Source: Acidobacteriota bacterium
GTDB lineage: Bacteria > Acidobacteriota > Terriglobia > Terriglobales > Acidobacteriaceae
Length of the DNA: 45,455 bases
Direction of reading: 5' to 3'
Assembly (NCBI GenBank): GCA_021836865.1
Contig: JAKBHH010000020.1
Coordinates: 1 to 45,455, forward strand
The notes under the pieces were generated by a model. The model was not told where the DNA came from. It was given only the letters and a program-made list of their open reading frames with translations, and did no database searches. The position numbers and the translations under genes are program-made. The number at the start of each line of letters is the position of its first letter. The first letter of the stretch is position 1. Of this stretch, positions 1 through 7,550 are shown one piece after another.

Positions 1-368
1 GTCTCCAATGACTTCGCCACATCCAAAAGGCGAGACTTCACCACGACAACAGCGACCGAAACACGCTCCTTATGGCGCACGATGAATTGCACGTCTGGCC
101 AGTCCTGAACCCTGGTGCCGCGCCCGCGCGAGCGCCCAAAAAGCGCCAGCTTCATTGTGCCCGTATCTGCGGATGAGAGCGCGTGCGTCAGATCAGCAAC
201 AAACTGATTCGCGCCCGCAAAGCCAATCTCCGCATAGTGAATCCCGAATGCTGCCATGCGCTGCAGAAGTCCCACAGCGTTCGGTACGGAAATCTGCAGA
301 TTAGGCTGCTGCAAGCCATCGCGAAGGCTTGTATCGAAAAGCTCAATCTTCCTCGTACTATCTTGCAT
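1..368 (-). CDS. Citramalate/2-isopropylmalate synthase-like DRE-TIM metallolyase (N-terminal part, cut by window edge)
   Basis: The minus strand is open from an ATG at 368 to the left edge, giving the first 122 residues of a DRE-TIM-barrel enzyme. Residues 8-20 read IELFDTSLRDGLQ, the metal-binding start of the isopropylmalate/citramalate/homocitrate synthase family, with Ser for the commoner Thr in DTTLRDG. A later AEIGFAGANQF and LALFGRSRGRG resemble the CimA branch (EGGWPGSNP, AAFGSTRR) more than LeuA. CimA-type enzymes condense acetyl-CoA with pyruvate in the threonine-independent isoleucine route; the product here is inferred. A GGGAG lies about 13 bases upstream of the ATG. It is transcribed away from the leucine-type operon starting at 674. 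The C-terminal half, including the regulatory domain that would decide the subtype, is outside the window. Confidence 0.72.
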   Translation of the reverse strand, partial: MQDSTRKIELFDTSLRDGLQQPNLQISVPNAVGLLQRMAAFGIHYAEIGFAGANQFVADLTHALSSADTGTMKLALFGRSRGRGTRVQDWPDVQFIVRHKERVSVAVVVVKSRLLDVAKSLE

Positions 369-673
369 CAACTTCTACAACTCCCGGGCGCAACAGCCGA
401 ATTACAACGAAGGAACGCTTCATTGGGTCTCTATCCTTCCATCATATCGTCTTTCCAGCTTTTGGCGGCTGCAAAGGGTATTTGCGAGGTTTACACGCCT
501 GGAGAGGCGCTCGTAAACGATGCATCGCGTGGCCCAAGGCGACCAGCCAAGCCCCGCGCCACAATTTGCGGAAGCTTTTCGCACTATCAATGCCCGCGCA
601 GCGCATCCTAGCACCCAATGGACGCTGATACCGTCAAAAGTGGTATATTCGCCGAGTTTGACCGGGAGATGGG
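369..673. other. Divergent intergenic region between the CimA-like gene and mccB
   Basis: About 305 bases carry no convincing gene; the open frames here lack family resemblance and conflict with both neighbours. The region must hold the promoters of two divergent units. A TATATT at 644-649 is a possible -10 for mccB, with only a weak -35 (TGGACG at 619-624, spacing 19). An inverted repeat at 489-518 is listed separately. Confidence 0.5.
489..518. repeat. Two-part inverted repeat (hairpin) in the divergent region
   Basis: GTTTAC at 489-494 pairs with GTAAAC at 513-518, and inside them CGCCT at 496-500 pairs with AGGCG at 505-509 around a GGAG loop. All 11 base pairs are perfect, with a 1/3-base asymmetric internal loop. 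It could be a transcript hairpin in the leader of the minus-strand gene (about 120 bases before its ATG) or part of an operator. No T-tract follows on either strand, so a terminator is unlikely. Confidence 0.5.
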
Positions 674-2407
674 ATGGCAGAGGACTTAGGACCAGAAAAC
701 GTGCTGATTTCAAAACTCGACCTGAACTCCCCGCGCGCCACGGCCAACCGCAGTTCCCTTCTCGCTCTCCAGCAGCAATTGCGCAAGGAAGAGGAGTCGA
801 TCCGGCGCGGTGGTGGAACCAATGCGGCAGAAGCGCAACATGCCAAGGGGCGGCTGACAGTGCGCGAACGGCTGAAGATCCTGCTCGACAGAGACTGCGA
901 ATTCCTTGAACTGGGCCTATGGGCTGCTCATGGCATGTATAGCGAATATGGCGGCGCGCCTGGCGCGGGCGTCATCACCGGGCTAGGCCGTGTGTGCGGA
1001 CGGTTATGCATGATTATCGCCAATGACGCGACCGTTAAGGCCGGTGCTTTCTTTCCCATGACCGCCAAAAAGGTATTGCGTGCGCAGACCATTGCACTCG
1101 ACAACCGGATTCCCACCCTCTATTTGGTCGACTCTGCGGGCGTCTTCTTGCCCCTGCAGGAGGACGTCTTTCCGGACACGGATGATTTTGGCCGTGTTTT
1201 TCGCAACAACGCCGTCATGAGCTCGCTTGGGATTCCGCAGATCACGGCCATTATGGGCATGTGCGTCGCCGGTGGGGCTTATCTGCCCGTCATGACGGAC
1301 ACTGTGCTGATGACAGAGGGTTCGGGACTCTTCCTTGCCGGTCCATCACTTGTACAGGCGGCGATCGGGCAACGGACGGAACCCGAGGAACTCGGCGGCG
1401 CAACGATGCATGCTGAAGTCTCAGGAACCGTTGACTTCAAAGAACCGGATGACGCACATTGCATCGCACGCATGCGCTCCCTGGTGGACAAAATGGGCGC
1501 CCGTCACGGAATGGCAAGCAGGCCCGCTCCCTTCTCTTTCATTTCGTACGATCCCGCGAAAGATGCGCCGCAATACCCTTCCGAGGATCTTTACAGCTTG
1601 GTGGATCCTGAACCCGGTGCGACGAACACGTATGAAATGCGGGAGATCATCGCGCGCTTGGTGGACCGCAGCGAGTTTGATGAATACAAAGAAGACTTTG
1701 GGCGCACCGTGCTCTGCGGCTACGCCCGCATTGGTGGTCATGCAGTCGGCATCGTTGCCAACCAGAAAACCAACCAGATGCAGACCGTGGCCATGGGCCC
1801 CTCGGCTGGCGCCAAACGTATCGAAGTCGGCGGCGTGATTTACACCGAGGGCGCACAGAAGGCCGCGCGGTTCATCATGGACTGCAATCAACAACTCGTT
1901 CCCCTGGTCTTCCTGCACGATGTAAACGGGTTCATGGTTGGCAAGGATGCCGAATGGTCTGGAATTATTCGAGCGGGTGCCAAGATGGTTTCGGCGGTCA
2001 GCACTAGCGTTGTGCCCAAGATCACTGTCATCGTGGGCGGCAGCTTTGGTGCGGGCCACTATGCGATGTGCGGTAAAGCTTATGACCCGCGCTTCATCTT
2101 TGCATGGCCTACAGCGCGCTATGCCGTCATGAGCGGAGCTTCCGCGGCGAATACTCTGGCAGAAGTGAGAGCAAAGCAGATGGAACGCGGCGGCAAAGCA
2201 CCAACCGCCGCGGAAAAAGAGGCGCTCCGAAGCGAAATCCGTGCGACCTACGACGCGCAAGCCGACCCTCGCTATGGAGCCGCACGGCTGTGGATTGATG
2301 CGATCCTCGATCCGTCAAAAACTCGCGATGTCTTGATCAAGGCTTTAGAAGCCTGCACTTTGAATCCTGAGGTCCCGCGCTTCAATCCAGGTGTGTTGCA
2401 GACATGA
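674..2407 (+). CDS. mccB: Acyl-CoA carboxylase carboxyltransferase (beta) subunit, probably 3-methylcrotonyl-CoA carboxylase
   Basis: The 577-residue product transfers carboxyl from carboxybiotin to an acyl-CoA; with the neighbours here the substrate is probably 3-methylcrotonyl-CoA in leucine breakdown. It has the two crotonase-fold carboxyltransferase halves. The N-terminal half contains CVAGGAYLPVM (around residue 200) and the C-terminal half NGFMVG and GGSFGAGHYAMCG (around 455), a pattern typical of MCC beta chains; propionyl- or geranyl-CoA carboxylase is the alternative. The length is slightly above the usual 530-560. GGGAG at 664-668 sits five bases before the ATG. It heads a plus-strand run of four beta-oxidation-type genes. 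The biotin carboxylase/BCCP alpha subunit is not in the window. Confidence 0.85.
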   Translation: MAEDLGPENVLISKLDLNSPRATANRSSLLALQQQLRKEEESIRRGGGTNAAEAQHAKGRLTVRERLKILLDRDCEFLELGLWAAHGMYSEYGGAPGAGVITGLGRVCGRLCMIIANDATVKAGAFFPMTAKKVLRAQTIALDNRIPTLYLVDSAGVFLPLQEDVFPDTDDFGRVFRNNAVMSSLGIPQITAIMGMCVAGGAYLPVMTDTVLMTEGSGLFLAGPSLVQAAIGQRTEPEELGGATMHAEVSGTVDFKEPDDAHCIARMRSLVDKMGARHGMASRPAPFSFISYDPAKDAPQYPSEDLYSLVDPEPGATNTYEMREIIARLVDRSEFDEYKEDFGRTVLCGYARIGGHAVGIVANQKTNQMQTVAMGPSAGAKRIEVGGVIYTEGAQKAARFIMDCNQQLVPLVFLHDVNGFMVGKDAEWSGIIRAGAKMVSAVSTSVVPKITVIVGGSFGAGHYAMCGKAYDPRFIFAWPTARYAVMSGASAANTLAEVRAKQMERGGKAPTAAEKEALRSEIRATYDAQADPRYGAARLWIDAILDPSKTRDVLIKALEACTLNPEVPRFNPGVLQT

Positions 2408-2504
2408 CCAGCCGGAGACATTCAGTGGTCCGACATAGAGGCACGAATTCATTTGACCGAGGCGGTATTGCAGTCAGGCACTCATGTTTTGAAGGAGCAT
2501 CGTT

Positions 2505-3695
2505 ATGAGCGTCACAGAGGAAGCAGCTCAGGCACTTTATCCATTTGTTCTCACAGAAGAGCAGGAGCAACTCCGCAAAGCGGTGCGTGAATTCGCCGTA
2601 CGGGAGATCGCACCGAACATCATGACCTGGGATGAGGCGAGCACATTTCCGCTAGCCGTCATCAAACAGATGGGAGCGCTTGGATTGCTCGGCATACTTT
2701 TCCCTCCAGAGTATGGAGGAGCCGGCCTTGGCTACGTGGACTATGCGCTGGCTATTGAAGAGCTCTCAGCAGTGGATGGGTCGATCGGCATCACCATGGC
2801 CGCGCACAATTCGCTCGGCAGCAACCATATCTTCCTTGCCGGCAACGAGGCACAGCGGCGCAAATATATCCCGCGACTTGCCAGCGGGGAGTGGTTGGCC
2901 GCATGGGGATTGACCGAACCTGGCTCCGGCTCGGATGCCAGCGGCGCGCGCACGATGGCGATCAGGAAGAACGATCGATATGTGCTGAACGGAAACAAGA
3001 CCTTCATTACGAATGGGCACTATGCGGACGTCGCTGTAGTGATAGCCGTAACGGATAAGAGCAAGGGGACGCATGGCCTTTCTGCTTTCGTGGTCGAGAA
3101 AGGTACAAAGGGCTTTCGCCCCGGGAAAAAGGAGAACAAACTAGGCCTTCGCGCCAGCGATACAAGCGAACTGATCTTTGAGGATTGCGAGATCCCTGCT
3201 GAGAATCTTTTGGGTGTCGAGGGGGAAGGCTTCATCGATGCCATGCGAGTGCTGGACGGCGGGCGCATCTCCATCGCAGCGCTCTCGCTCGGCATTGCGC
3301 GCGGAGCGCTGGATGCCACACTCAAGTATGTCAAGGAGCGGCGGCAGTTTGGCAAAGCAATCGCCGAGTTTCAGGGTATTCAATGGAAGCTGGCCGACAT
3401 GGCAACAGAGTTGGATGCCGCGCGCTTACTCACCCTGCGTGCAGCGGTACTAAAGGATGCCGGCCGCAGGGTCACGCGCGAATCATCGATGGCCAAGCTT
3501 TTTGCGAGTGAAGTCGCGGTCCGCATCTGCAACGACGCTGTACAACTTTTCGGAGGCTACGGATTCATCAAAGATTACCCCGTTGAGAAGTTCTACCGCG
3601 ACGTCAAGCTTTGCACAATTGGAGAAGGCACAAGTGAAATTCAGCGCATGGTGATTGGGCGAGAGGTTTTAAGGGTCCATCCATCTCGGGGCTGA
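2505..3695 (+). CDS. Acyl-CoA dehydrogenase, short/branched-chain type
   Basis: This is a 396-residue flavoprotein that would introduce the 2,3-double bond into an acyl-CoA and pass electrons to ETF. All three acyl-CoA dehydrogenase domains are present: [13 protein letters not shown] in the middle domain and [10 protein letters not shown] at the C terminus. The Glu of GEGT (E374) is at the catalytic position of MCAD/SCAD enzymes. Isovaleryl-CoA dehydrogenases instead use a Glu in helix G (D-x-E-R); here that stretch reads DGGRISIAA, with Gly. Position in a leucine cluster suggests isovaleryl-CoA, but the residues favour a short-chain or 2-methyl-branched substrate. AAGGAG at 2492-2497 lies seven bases before the ATG. 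The ETF and its oxidoreductase at 19505-23165 are plausible electron acceptors. Confidence 0.9.
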   Translation: MSVTEEAAQALYPFVLTEEQEQLRKAVREFAVREIAPNIMTWDEASTFPLAVIKQMGALGLLGILFPPEYGGAGLGYVDYALAIEELSAVDGSIGITMAAHNSLGSNHIFLAGNEAQRRKYIPRLASGEWLAAWGLTEPGSGSDASGARTMAIRKNDRYVLNGNKTFITNGHYADVAVVIAVTDKSKGTHGLSAFVVEKGTKGFRPGKKENKLGLRASDTSELIFEDCEIPAENLLGVEGEGFIDAMRVLDGGRISIAALSLGIARGALDATLKYVKERRQFGKAIAEFQGIQWKLADMATELDAARLLTLRAAVLKDAGRRVTRESSMAKLFASEVAVRICNDAVQLFGGYGFIKDYPVEKFYRDVKLCTIGEGTSEIQRMVIGREVLRVHPSRG

Positions 3696-3730
3696 TTGCA
3701 GTTAAGCGGCATCGGTGATGTAAGAAGACA

Positions 3731-4603
3731 ATGACTGAAATGATCAAGATCGTCGAATGCCCGCGGGATGCGTGGCAAGGGCTGCCTGGGAAGATCCCGA
3801 CAGAATTGAAGGCGCACTATTTACAAAAGCTCATCCAGGCCGGCTTTAAGCACATCGATGCGGTCAGTTTCGTTTCGCCCAAAGCAGTTCCGCAGATGGC
3901 CGATTCAGAACAAGTGCTGGATCGGCTCACGATTCCGGATGACGTTGAGATCATCGGAATTGTTGTGAACGAACATGGCGCCGAGCGCGCTATCGGCACC
4001 AGTGTCGTACGAACTCTCGGATTCCCCTACTCCATCTCCGCGGAGTTTCTGCGAAGGAACCAGCATCAGACTCTGGAACAGTCCCTGCATGCGCTGGTAG
4101 CGGTCGCCGCAAAGGCCGGCCGGTTCAACGTCGGCCTGATCGCATATCTTTCGATGAGTTTTGGCAACCCATACGGGGATGCTTGGAGTATCGATGCAGT
4201 CATTGATGCTTGTGGTCTTCTCGCGGAGCGTGGAGTAAAACAGATATCCTTGGCGGACACAGTCGGTATTTCATCTCCGGAAAGAATCGGAGAAACCGTT
4301 CGGGCTGCACTTTCCGCTTTCCCGCACCACGAGATCGGAGTTCATCTTCATGCCAGACACGCAGATGCGCAGGCACGCATTGTCGCTGCTTACGGGGCGG
4401 GCTGCCGGCGCTTTGACAGTGCCATTGGTGGACACGGTGGCTGCCCGTTCGCTCAGGATGCGCTCGTCGGCAACATTCCCACTGAGCTGCTGAGAGACAC
4501 TCTCACCAGCTCAGGGGCACAGATCGTATCTCTCGCCAATCTGGACGATTTGATACACGAGTCGAATGAGCTTGCAGTACGGTTTAGCACGGAATCAAAT
4601 TGA
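3731..4603 (+). CDS. Hydroxymethylglutaryl-CoA lyase-like protein
   Basis: The 290-residue DRE-TIM-barrel lyase would split HMG-CoA into acetyl-CoA and acetoacetate, the last leucine-degradation step. Residues 10-16 read CPRDAWQ where the classical enzyme has GPRDGLQ. The catalytic Arg and Asp are kept (R12, D13) while the following Gly-Leu is Ala-Trp. Other key parts are present: SFVSPKAVPQM, metal histidines in VHLH (205, 207), and the loop cysteine C238 with N248 in GGCPFAQDALVGN. From memory, HMG-CoA lyases annotated in Bacteroidetes carry a similar PRDAMQ loop, so this looks like that branch rather than a dead enzyme. It begins 35 bases after the dehydrogenase with only a weak AGAAG ahead of the ATG; a second in-frame ATG is at 3740. 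Confidence 0.85.
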   Translation: MTEMIKIVECPRDAWQGLPGKIPTELKAHYLQKLIQAGFKHIDAVSFVSPKAVPQMADSEQVLDRLTIPDDVEIIGIVVNEHGAERAIGTSVVRTLGFPYSISAEFLRRNQHQTLEQSLHALVAVAAKAGRFNVGLIAYLSMSFGNPYGDAWSIDAVIDACGLLAERGVKQISLADTVGISSPERIGETVRAALSAFPHHEIGVHLHARHADAQARIVAAYGAGCRRFDSAIGGHGGCPFAQDALVGNIPTELLRDTLTSSGAQIVSLANLDDLIHESNELAVRFSTESN

Positions 4604-4657
4604 CGACCTGGCATTGGCTGGTCGGGCGTGGACTGGCGTAGGAGTCAGGGGGACCAT

Positions 4658-5449
4658 GTGCATTACACAACGATTCAGGTGACGGACGCTGCGGGGATAC
4701 GCACAATCACACTCTGCCGGCCAGAGCGGCGCAACGCACTAACTCCGAAAATGAGATCGGAGTTAATATCTGCCCTGGATGACACTATCTCTGCCGGCGT
4801 GGGTGCCCTTGTTCTGACAGGGGCAGGCGACGCCTTCTGCTCGGGTCTCGACCTGTCAGAGCTGCAATCGATGCACGACAGGACGGCTGCCGAACATCGG
4901 GCCGATGCGGAGGGGATTTCCCATCTCTTTCGAACGCTTTACGAATTGCCTCTACCGACCATCGCCGTTGTCCGTGGGGCAGCAATCGCAGGGGGCGCCG
5001 GTCTGGCCATGATTTGTGACTTCACCCTGGCCACCCCCGCAGCACTATTTGGTTTCACGGAAGCTCGCATCGGATTTGTTCCAGCTCTTGTATCCGCGTT
5101 CCTCGCCCTGCAGCTCGGTGACAAGCGTACTCGCGATTTGCTGCTCACAGCGCGCACTCTGAATGCAGATGAGGCGCATGCTCTCGGTCTGGTGAGCGAG
5201 ATTGTTCCACAGGAGCGCCTTGAACTTCGCGTACAGGAACTCACTCGGTCTCTGCTTGCAAACAGCCGACAATCTCTCAGCTCAATCAAGAAGTTGATGG
5301 CCGCGCAGAACAAGGCATGGCTCGATACATCGATTGCTTTGGCAATGGACGCAAACGCACAGGCGCGAGAGACTGAGGACTTCCGCGAAGGTGTTGCGGC
5401 ATTTCTCCAGAAGCGTAAGCCGCGCTGGGCCCGCGCAGATGAGCGATAA
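4658..5449 (+). CDS. Enoyl-CoA hydratase/isomerase family, probable methylglutaconyl-CoA hydratase
   Basis: This crotonase-fold enzyme (263 residues from this start) would hydrate 3-methylglutaconyl-CoA to HMG-CoA. An oxyanion-hole segment GDAFCSGLDL is followed by AAIAGGAGLAM and FTEARIGFVPA. The second catalytic Glu is present (TEARIG), but the first, which falls in GCEL of classical hydratases, is Gly. LiuC-type methylglutaconyl-CoA hydratases show the same pattern, which supports this assignment. I chose GTG 4658 because an AGGGGGA lies just upstream and the protein then begins at the normal family N terminus; a GTG at 4628 would add ten atypical residues. The stop is only 14 bases from the convergent scoB stop. 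Confidence 0.82.
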   Translation: MHYTTIQVTDAAGIRTITLCRPERRNALTPKMRSELISALDDTISAGVGALVLTGAGDAFCSGLDLSELQSMHDRTAAEHRADAEGISHLFRTLYELPLPTIAVVRGAAIAGGAGLAMICDFTLATPAALFGFTEARIGFVPALVSAFLALQLGDKRTRDLLLTARTLNADEAHALGLVSEIVPQERLELRVQELTRSLLANSRQSLSSIKKLMAAQNKAWLDTSIALAMDANAQARETEDFREGVAAFLQKRKPRWARADER

Positions 5450-5463
5450 GCTCCGGCGACGCT

Positions 5464-6096
5464 CTAACGAAACTGAAGACTGGCGTCTGTTCTTGCCTCT
5501 AACTGTAAACGCGAAACACCGTCCGCCAACTCCACAACTTCAAAGCCGGTAGCCGTAACATCGAGCACGCACAGATCTGTAATCACGCGATGTACCACTG
5601 CGGCTCCTGTAAGCGGCAGGGTGCAATTCTTAACAAGCTTGGCGCCTCCGTCAGGCGTATTGTGCTCCATCACGACGAGTACGCGCTGCACGCCTGAAAC
5701 AAGATCCATCGCTCCGCCCATCCCTTTCACGCGCTTGCCCGGAATCATCCAATTCGCAAGGTCTCCGCGCTCTGAGACCTGCATCGCACCCAGGATCGCG
5801 AGATTGATGTGGCCGCCGCGGATCATCGCAAATGAATCCGCGCTTGAAAACGTCGCAGCCCCAGGCATCGCAGTAACCGTTTCTTTACCCGCGTTAATCA
5901 AGTCGGCGTCTACCTCTCGCTCTCTTGGAAACTGCCCCATCCCAAGGAGGCCATTCTCCGACTGCAAAATGACCGTCATGCCCAGAGGAATATGATTCGC
6001 AACGAGCGTGGGAATGCCAATTCCGAGATTCACGTAATAGCCGTCGTGCAACTCTTGCGCCGCACGATGGGCCATCTGGTTGCGACTCCATGCCAC
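5464..6096 (-). CDS. scoB: Succinyl-CoA:3-ketoacid CoA-transferase subunit B
   Basis: Subunit B (210 residues) of the CoA-transferase converts acetoacetate plus succinyl-CoA to acetoacetyl-CoA and succinate. The signature SENGLLGMG carries the active-site Glu (about E47) that forms the enzyme-CoA thioester, and [13 protein letters not shown] is the typical N-terminal segment. The frame is open further upstream, but those extra 43 residues overlap scoA and look unlike the family. GTG 6096 gives the normal start ([17 protein letters not shown] read as Met), four bases after the scoA stop and with GAGAGG about 8-10 bases upstream. The two subunits are therefore probably translationally coupled. 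Confidence 0.93.
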   Translation of the reverse strand: MAWSRNQMAHRAAQELHDGYYVNLGIGIPTLVANHIPLGMTVILQSENGLLGMGQFPREREVDADLINAGKETVTAMPGAATFSSADSFAMIRGGHINLAILGAMQVSERGDLANWMIPGKRVKGMGGAMDLVSGVQRVLVVMEHNTPDGGAKLVKNCTLPLTGAAVVHRVITDLCVLDVTATGFEVVELADGVSRLQLEARTDASLQFR

Positions 6097-6100
6097 AGCT

Positions 6101-6799
6101 CTAATCCTCTCGAATCGTTCGGCGCTCGATGCGCTTTTCCGGGTGCGGATTGTGAACGACGCGCTGCACAAAGATGCCCGGCGTATGAATTTCATCCGGG
6201 TCAAGTTCCCCTGCCTGCGCCACAATCTCCGCTTCGGCTATGGTGATTTTGCCGCATGTTGCAACCTGCGGGTTGAAATTACGAGCTGTACGTCTGTAGA
6301 TTAGATTCCCATGCGTATCGGCCTTCCACGCCTTCACGAGTGAAAGGTCGGAACGTATTTCGCGTTCGAGGATGTAGGTCACTCCGTCAAACTCTTTATG
6401 CTCTTTGCCCTCTGCAATCACCGTGCCAACCCCGGTTCGCGTGTAGAAGCCGGGAATGCCCGCCCCGCCTGCCCGCATCCTCTCTGCAAGTGTTCCTTGC
6501 GGGCAAAACTCGATCTCGAGTTCACCGGCAAGGAATTGTCTCTCAAATTCAGCATTCTCGCCGACATAGCTTGAGATCATCTTCTTGATTTGGCGCTCGC
6601 GCAATAGCAGGCCAAGGCCCCAGTCATCAATACCGGCGTTGTTGCTTGCAATGGTAAGGTTGCGCACCTTCGAGTCGCGCACCGCAAGAATCAGCCTCTC
6701 TGGAATCCCGCAGAGCCCAAAGCCCCCAATCGCCAGCAACATTCCGTCCCGCAAGAGTCCATCTAATGCGCTCTGCGCGTCTGGCCAAAGCTTATTCAT
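6101..6799 (-). CDS. scoA: Succinyl-CoA:3-ketoacid CoA-transferase subunit A
   Basis: Subunit A (232 residues) has the hallmark [10 protein letters not shown] near residue 25, [12 protein letters not shown], and a C-terminal [13 protein letters not shown], all typical of ScoA/AtoD-like subunits. It forms the heteromer with ScoB encoded immediately downstream. Acetoacetate arises from both HMG-CoA lyase (3731-4603) and fumarylacetoacetase (11221-12510), so the transferase sits between two pathways that need it. The gene starts 66 bases downstream of the Lrp-type regulator and may be cotranscribed with it. Confidence 0.93.
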   Translation of the reverse strand: MNKLWPDAQSALDGLLRDGMLLAIGGFGLCGIPERLILAVRDSKVRNLTIASNNAGIDDWGLGLLLRERQIKKMISSYVGENAEFERQFLAGELEIEFCPQGTLAERMRAGGAGIPGFYTRTGVGTVIAEGKEHKEFDGVTYILEREIRSDLSLVKAWKADTHGNLIYRRTARNFNPQVATCGKITIAEAEIVAQAGELDPDEIHTPGIFVQRVVHNPHPEKRIERRTIRED

Positions 6800-6865
6800 T
6801 TCCGGCTCTTCGCTCCTTCGCGAATCAATTACCCTGGCACTGGAACATCCCGTCGCCCTGTGCTG

Positions 6866-7366
6866 TTAACGGTACTTCTGAAACTCTTCAAGTTGCCTTA
6901 ACGTGTACTCTCTTCGCTCCACCGGAGACGATAATACCGTCGAAGTGGAGGTTGCTCCCATCGCCGACAACTTGTCAATCAGGTATTCGAGGTGTCGAAT
7001 AGAGACCACGTGTGCCTCGATGATGAAGGACTCATCGCCCGTAATGCGGTGGCAGCGATGAATCTCAGGAAGGTCCTTGATCCCGGTGACTGCGCGGCTT
7101 ACCTGCAAGTCCCCGCCGGGAATCGTTAGCCGCACCAGCACGTAAATCGGAATGCCCAATCGGACTGGATTCATAACTGCATGGTAGCCGGTTATGACGC
7201 CTGCCTCCTCAAGACGATGAACGCGTTCTGCGATTGCGGGCGTTGAAAGACCGACGTTCCTGCCCAGCTCCGCAAAGGAGAGGCGTGCATTCCTTTGGAG
7301 ATTCTCAAGAATCTTCCAGGCTATGGTATCGAGCTCAAGATTAGCGGGGTCTGTCTTGTGGGTCAT
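6866..7366 (-). CDS. Lrp/AsnC-family transcriptional regulator
   Basis: The 166-residue product has the standard layout. An N-terminal winged helix-turn-helix (about 12-60) includes ARLSFAELGRNVGLSTPAIAERVHRLEEAGVITGY; a C-terminal RAM ligand-binding domain (about 75-155) includes GDESFIIEAHV. Members usually bind amino acids and control amino-acid metabolism. Here it lies upstream of scoAB on the same strand and is divergent from hppD, so control of tyrosine and acetoacetate metabolism is a reasonable inference. A CTTAA-N5-TTAAG palindrome sits 34 bases upstream of the start and may be its operator. Confidence 0.93.
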   Translation of the reverse strand: MTHKTDPANLELDTIAWKILENLQRNARLSFAELGRNVGLSTPAIAERVHRLEEAGVITGYHAVMNPVRLGIPIYVLVRLTIPGGDLQVSRAVTGIKDLPEIHRCHRITGDESFIIEAHVVSIRHLEYLIDKLSAMGATSTSTVLSSPVERREYTLRQLEEFQKYR

Positions 7367-7400
7367 CTACCTGCATTCCTTAGGCAGCTTCTCTATTATG

Positions 7401-7415
7401 CTTAATCTCCTTAAG
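7401..7415. promoter_or_regulatory. Candidate Lrp/AsnC operator in the regulator-hppD divergent region
   Basis: CTTAATCTCCTTAAG is a perfect 5-bp inverted repeat with a 5-base spacer, AT-rich at its ends, of the general size bound by Lrp dimers. On the minus strand it adjoins a CATAAT (-10-like, complement of 7395-7400), so binding would be expected to affect the regulator's own promoter. hppD starts 135 bases away on the other strand. The assignment rests on symmetry and position only. Confidence 0.4.
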
Positions 7416-7550
7416 CCGTGGTAGTCATTTTTCTTCTAATCGCTATTCCCGCGCGCATGTTAGCAGCATATTCTTTCCTCGTTGCCAATCGGCGGCCACA
7501 AATGCACCGAAGGATTCCCCTAACGCATTTTTGGCAGAGGAGGAGTTGGC

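Noticed and set aside
183..909. Several overlapping plus- and minus-strand open frames in the first kilobase
   Set aside because: They overlap the citramalate-synthase-like gene or mccB in other frames and show no domain; only the partial minus-strand gene is recognisable.
1421..2260. A long 279-codon minus-strand frame inside mccB
   Set aside because: It is the antisense shadow of a clearly recognised GC-rich gene, and its translation (many His/Arg/Ala) matches no family.
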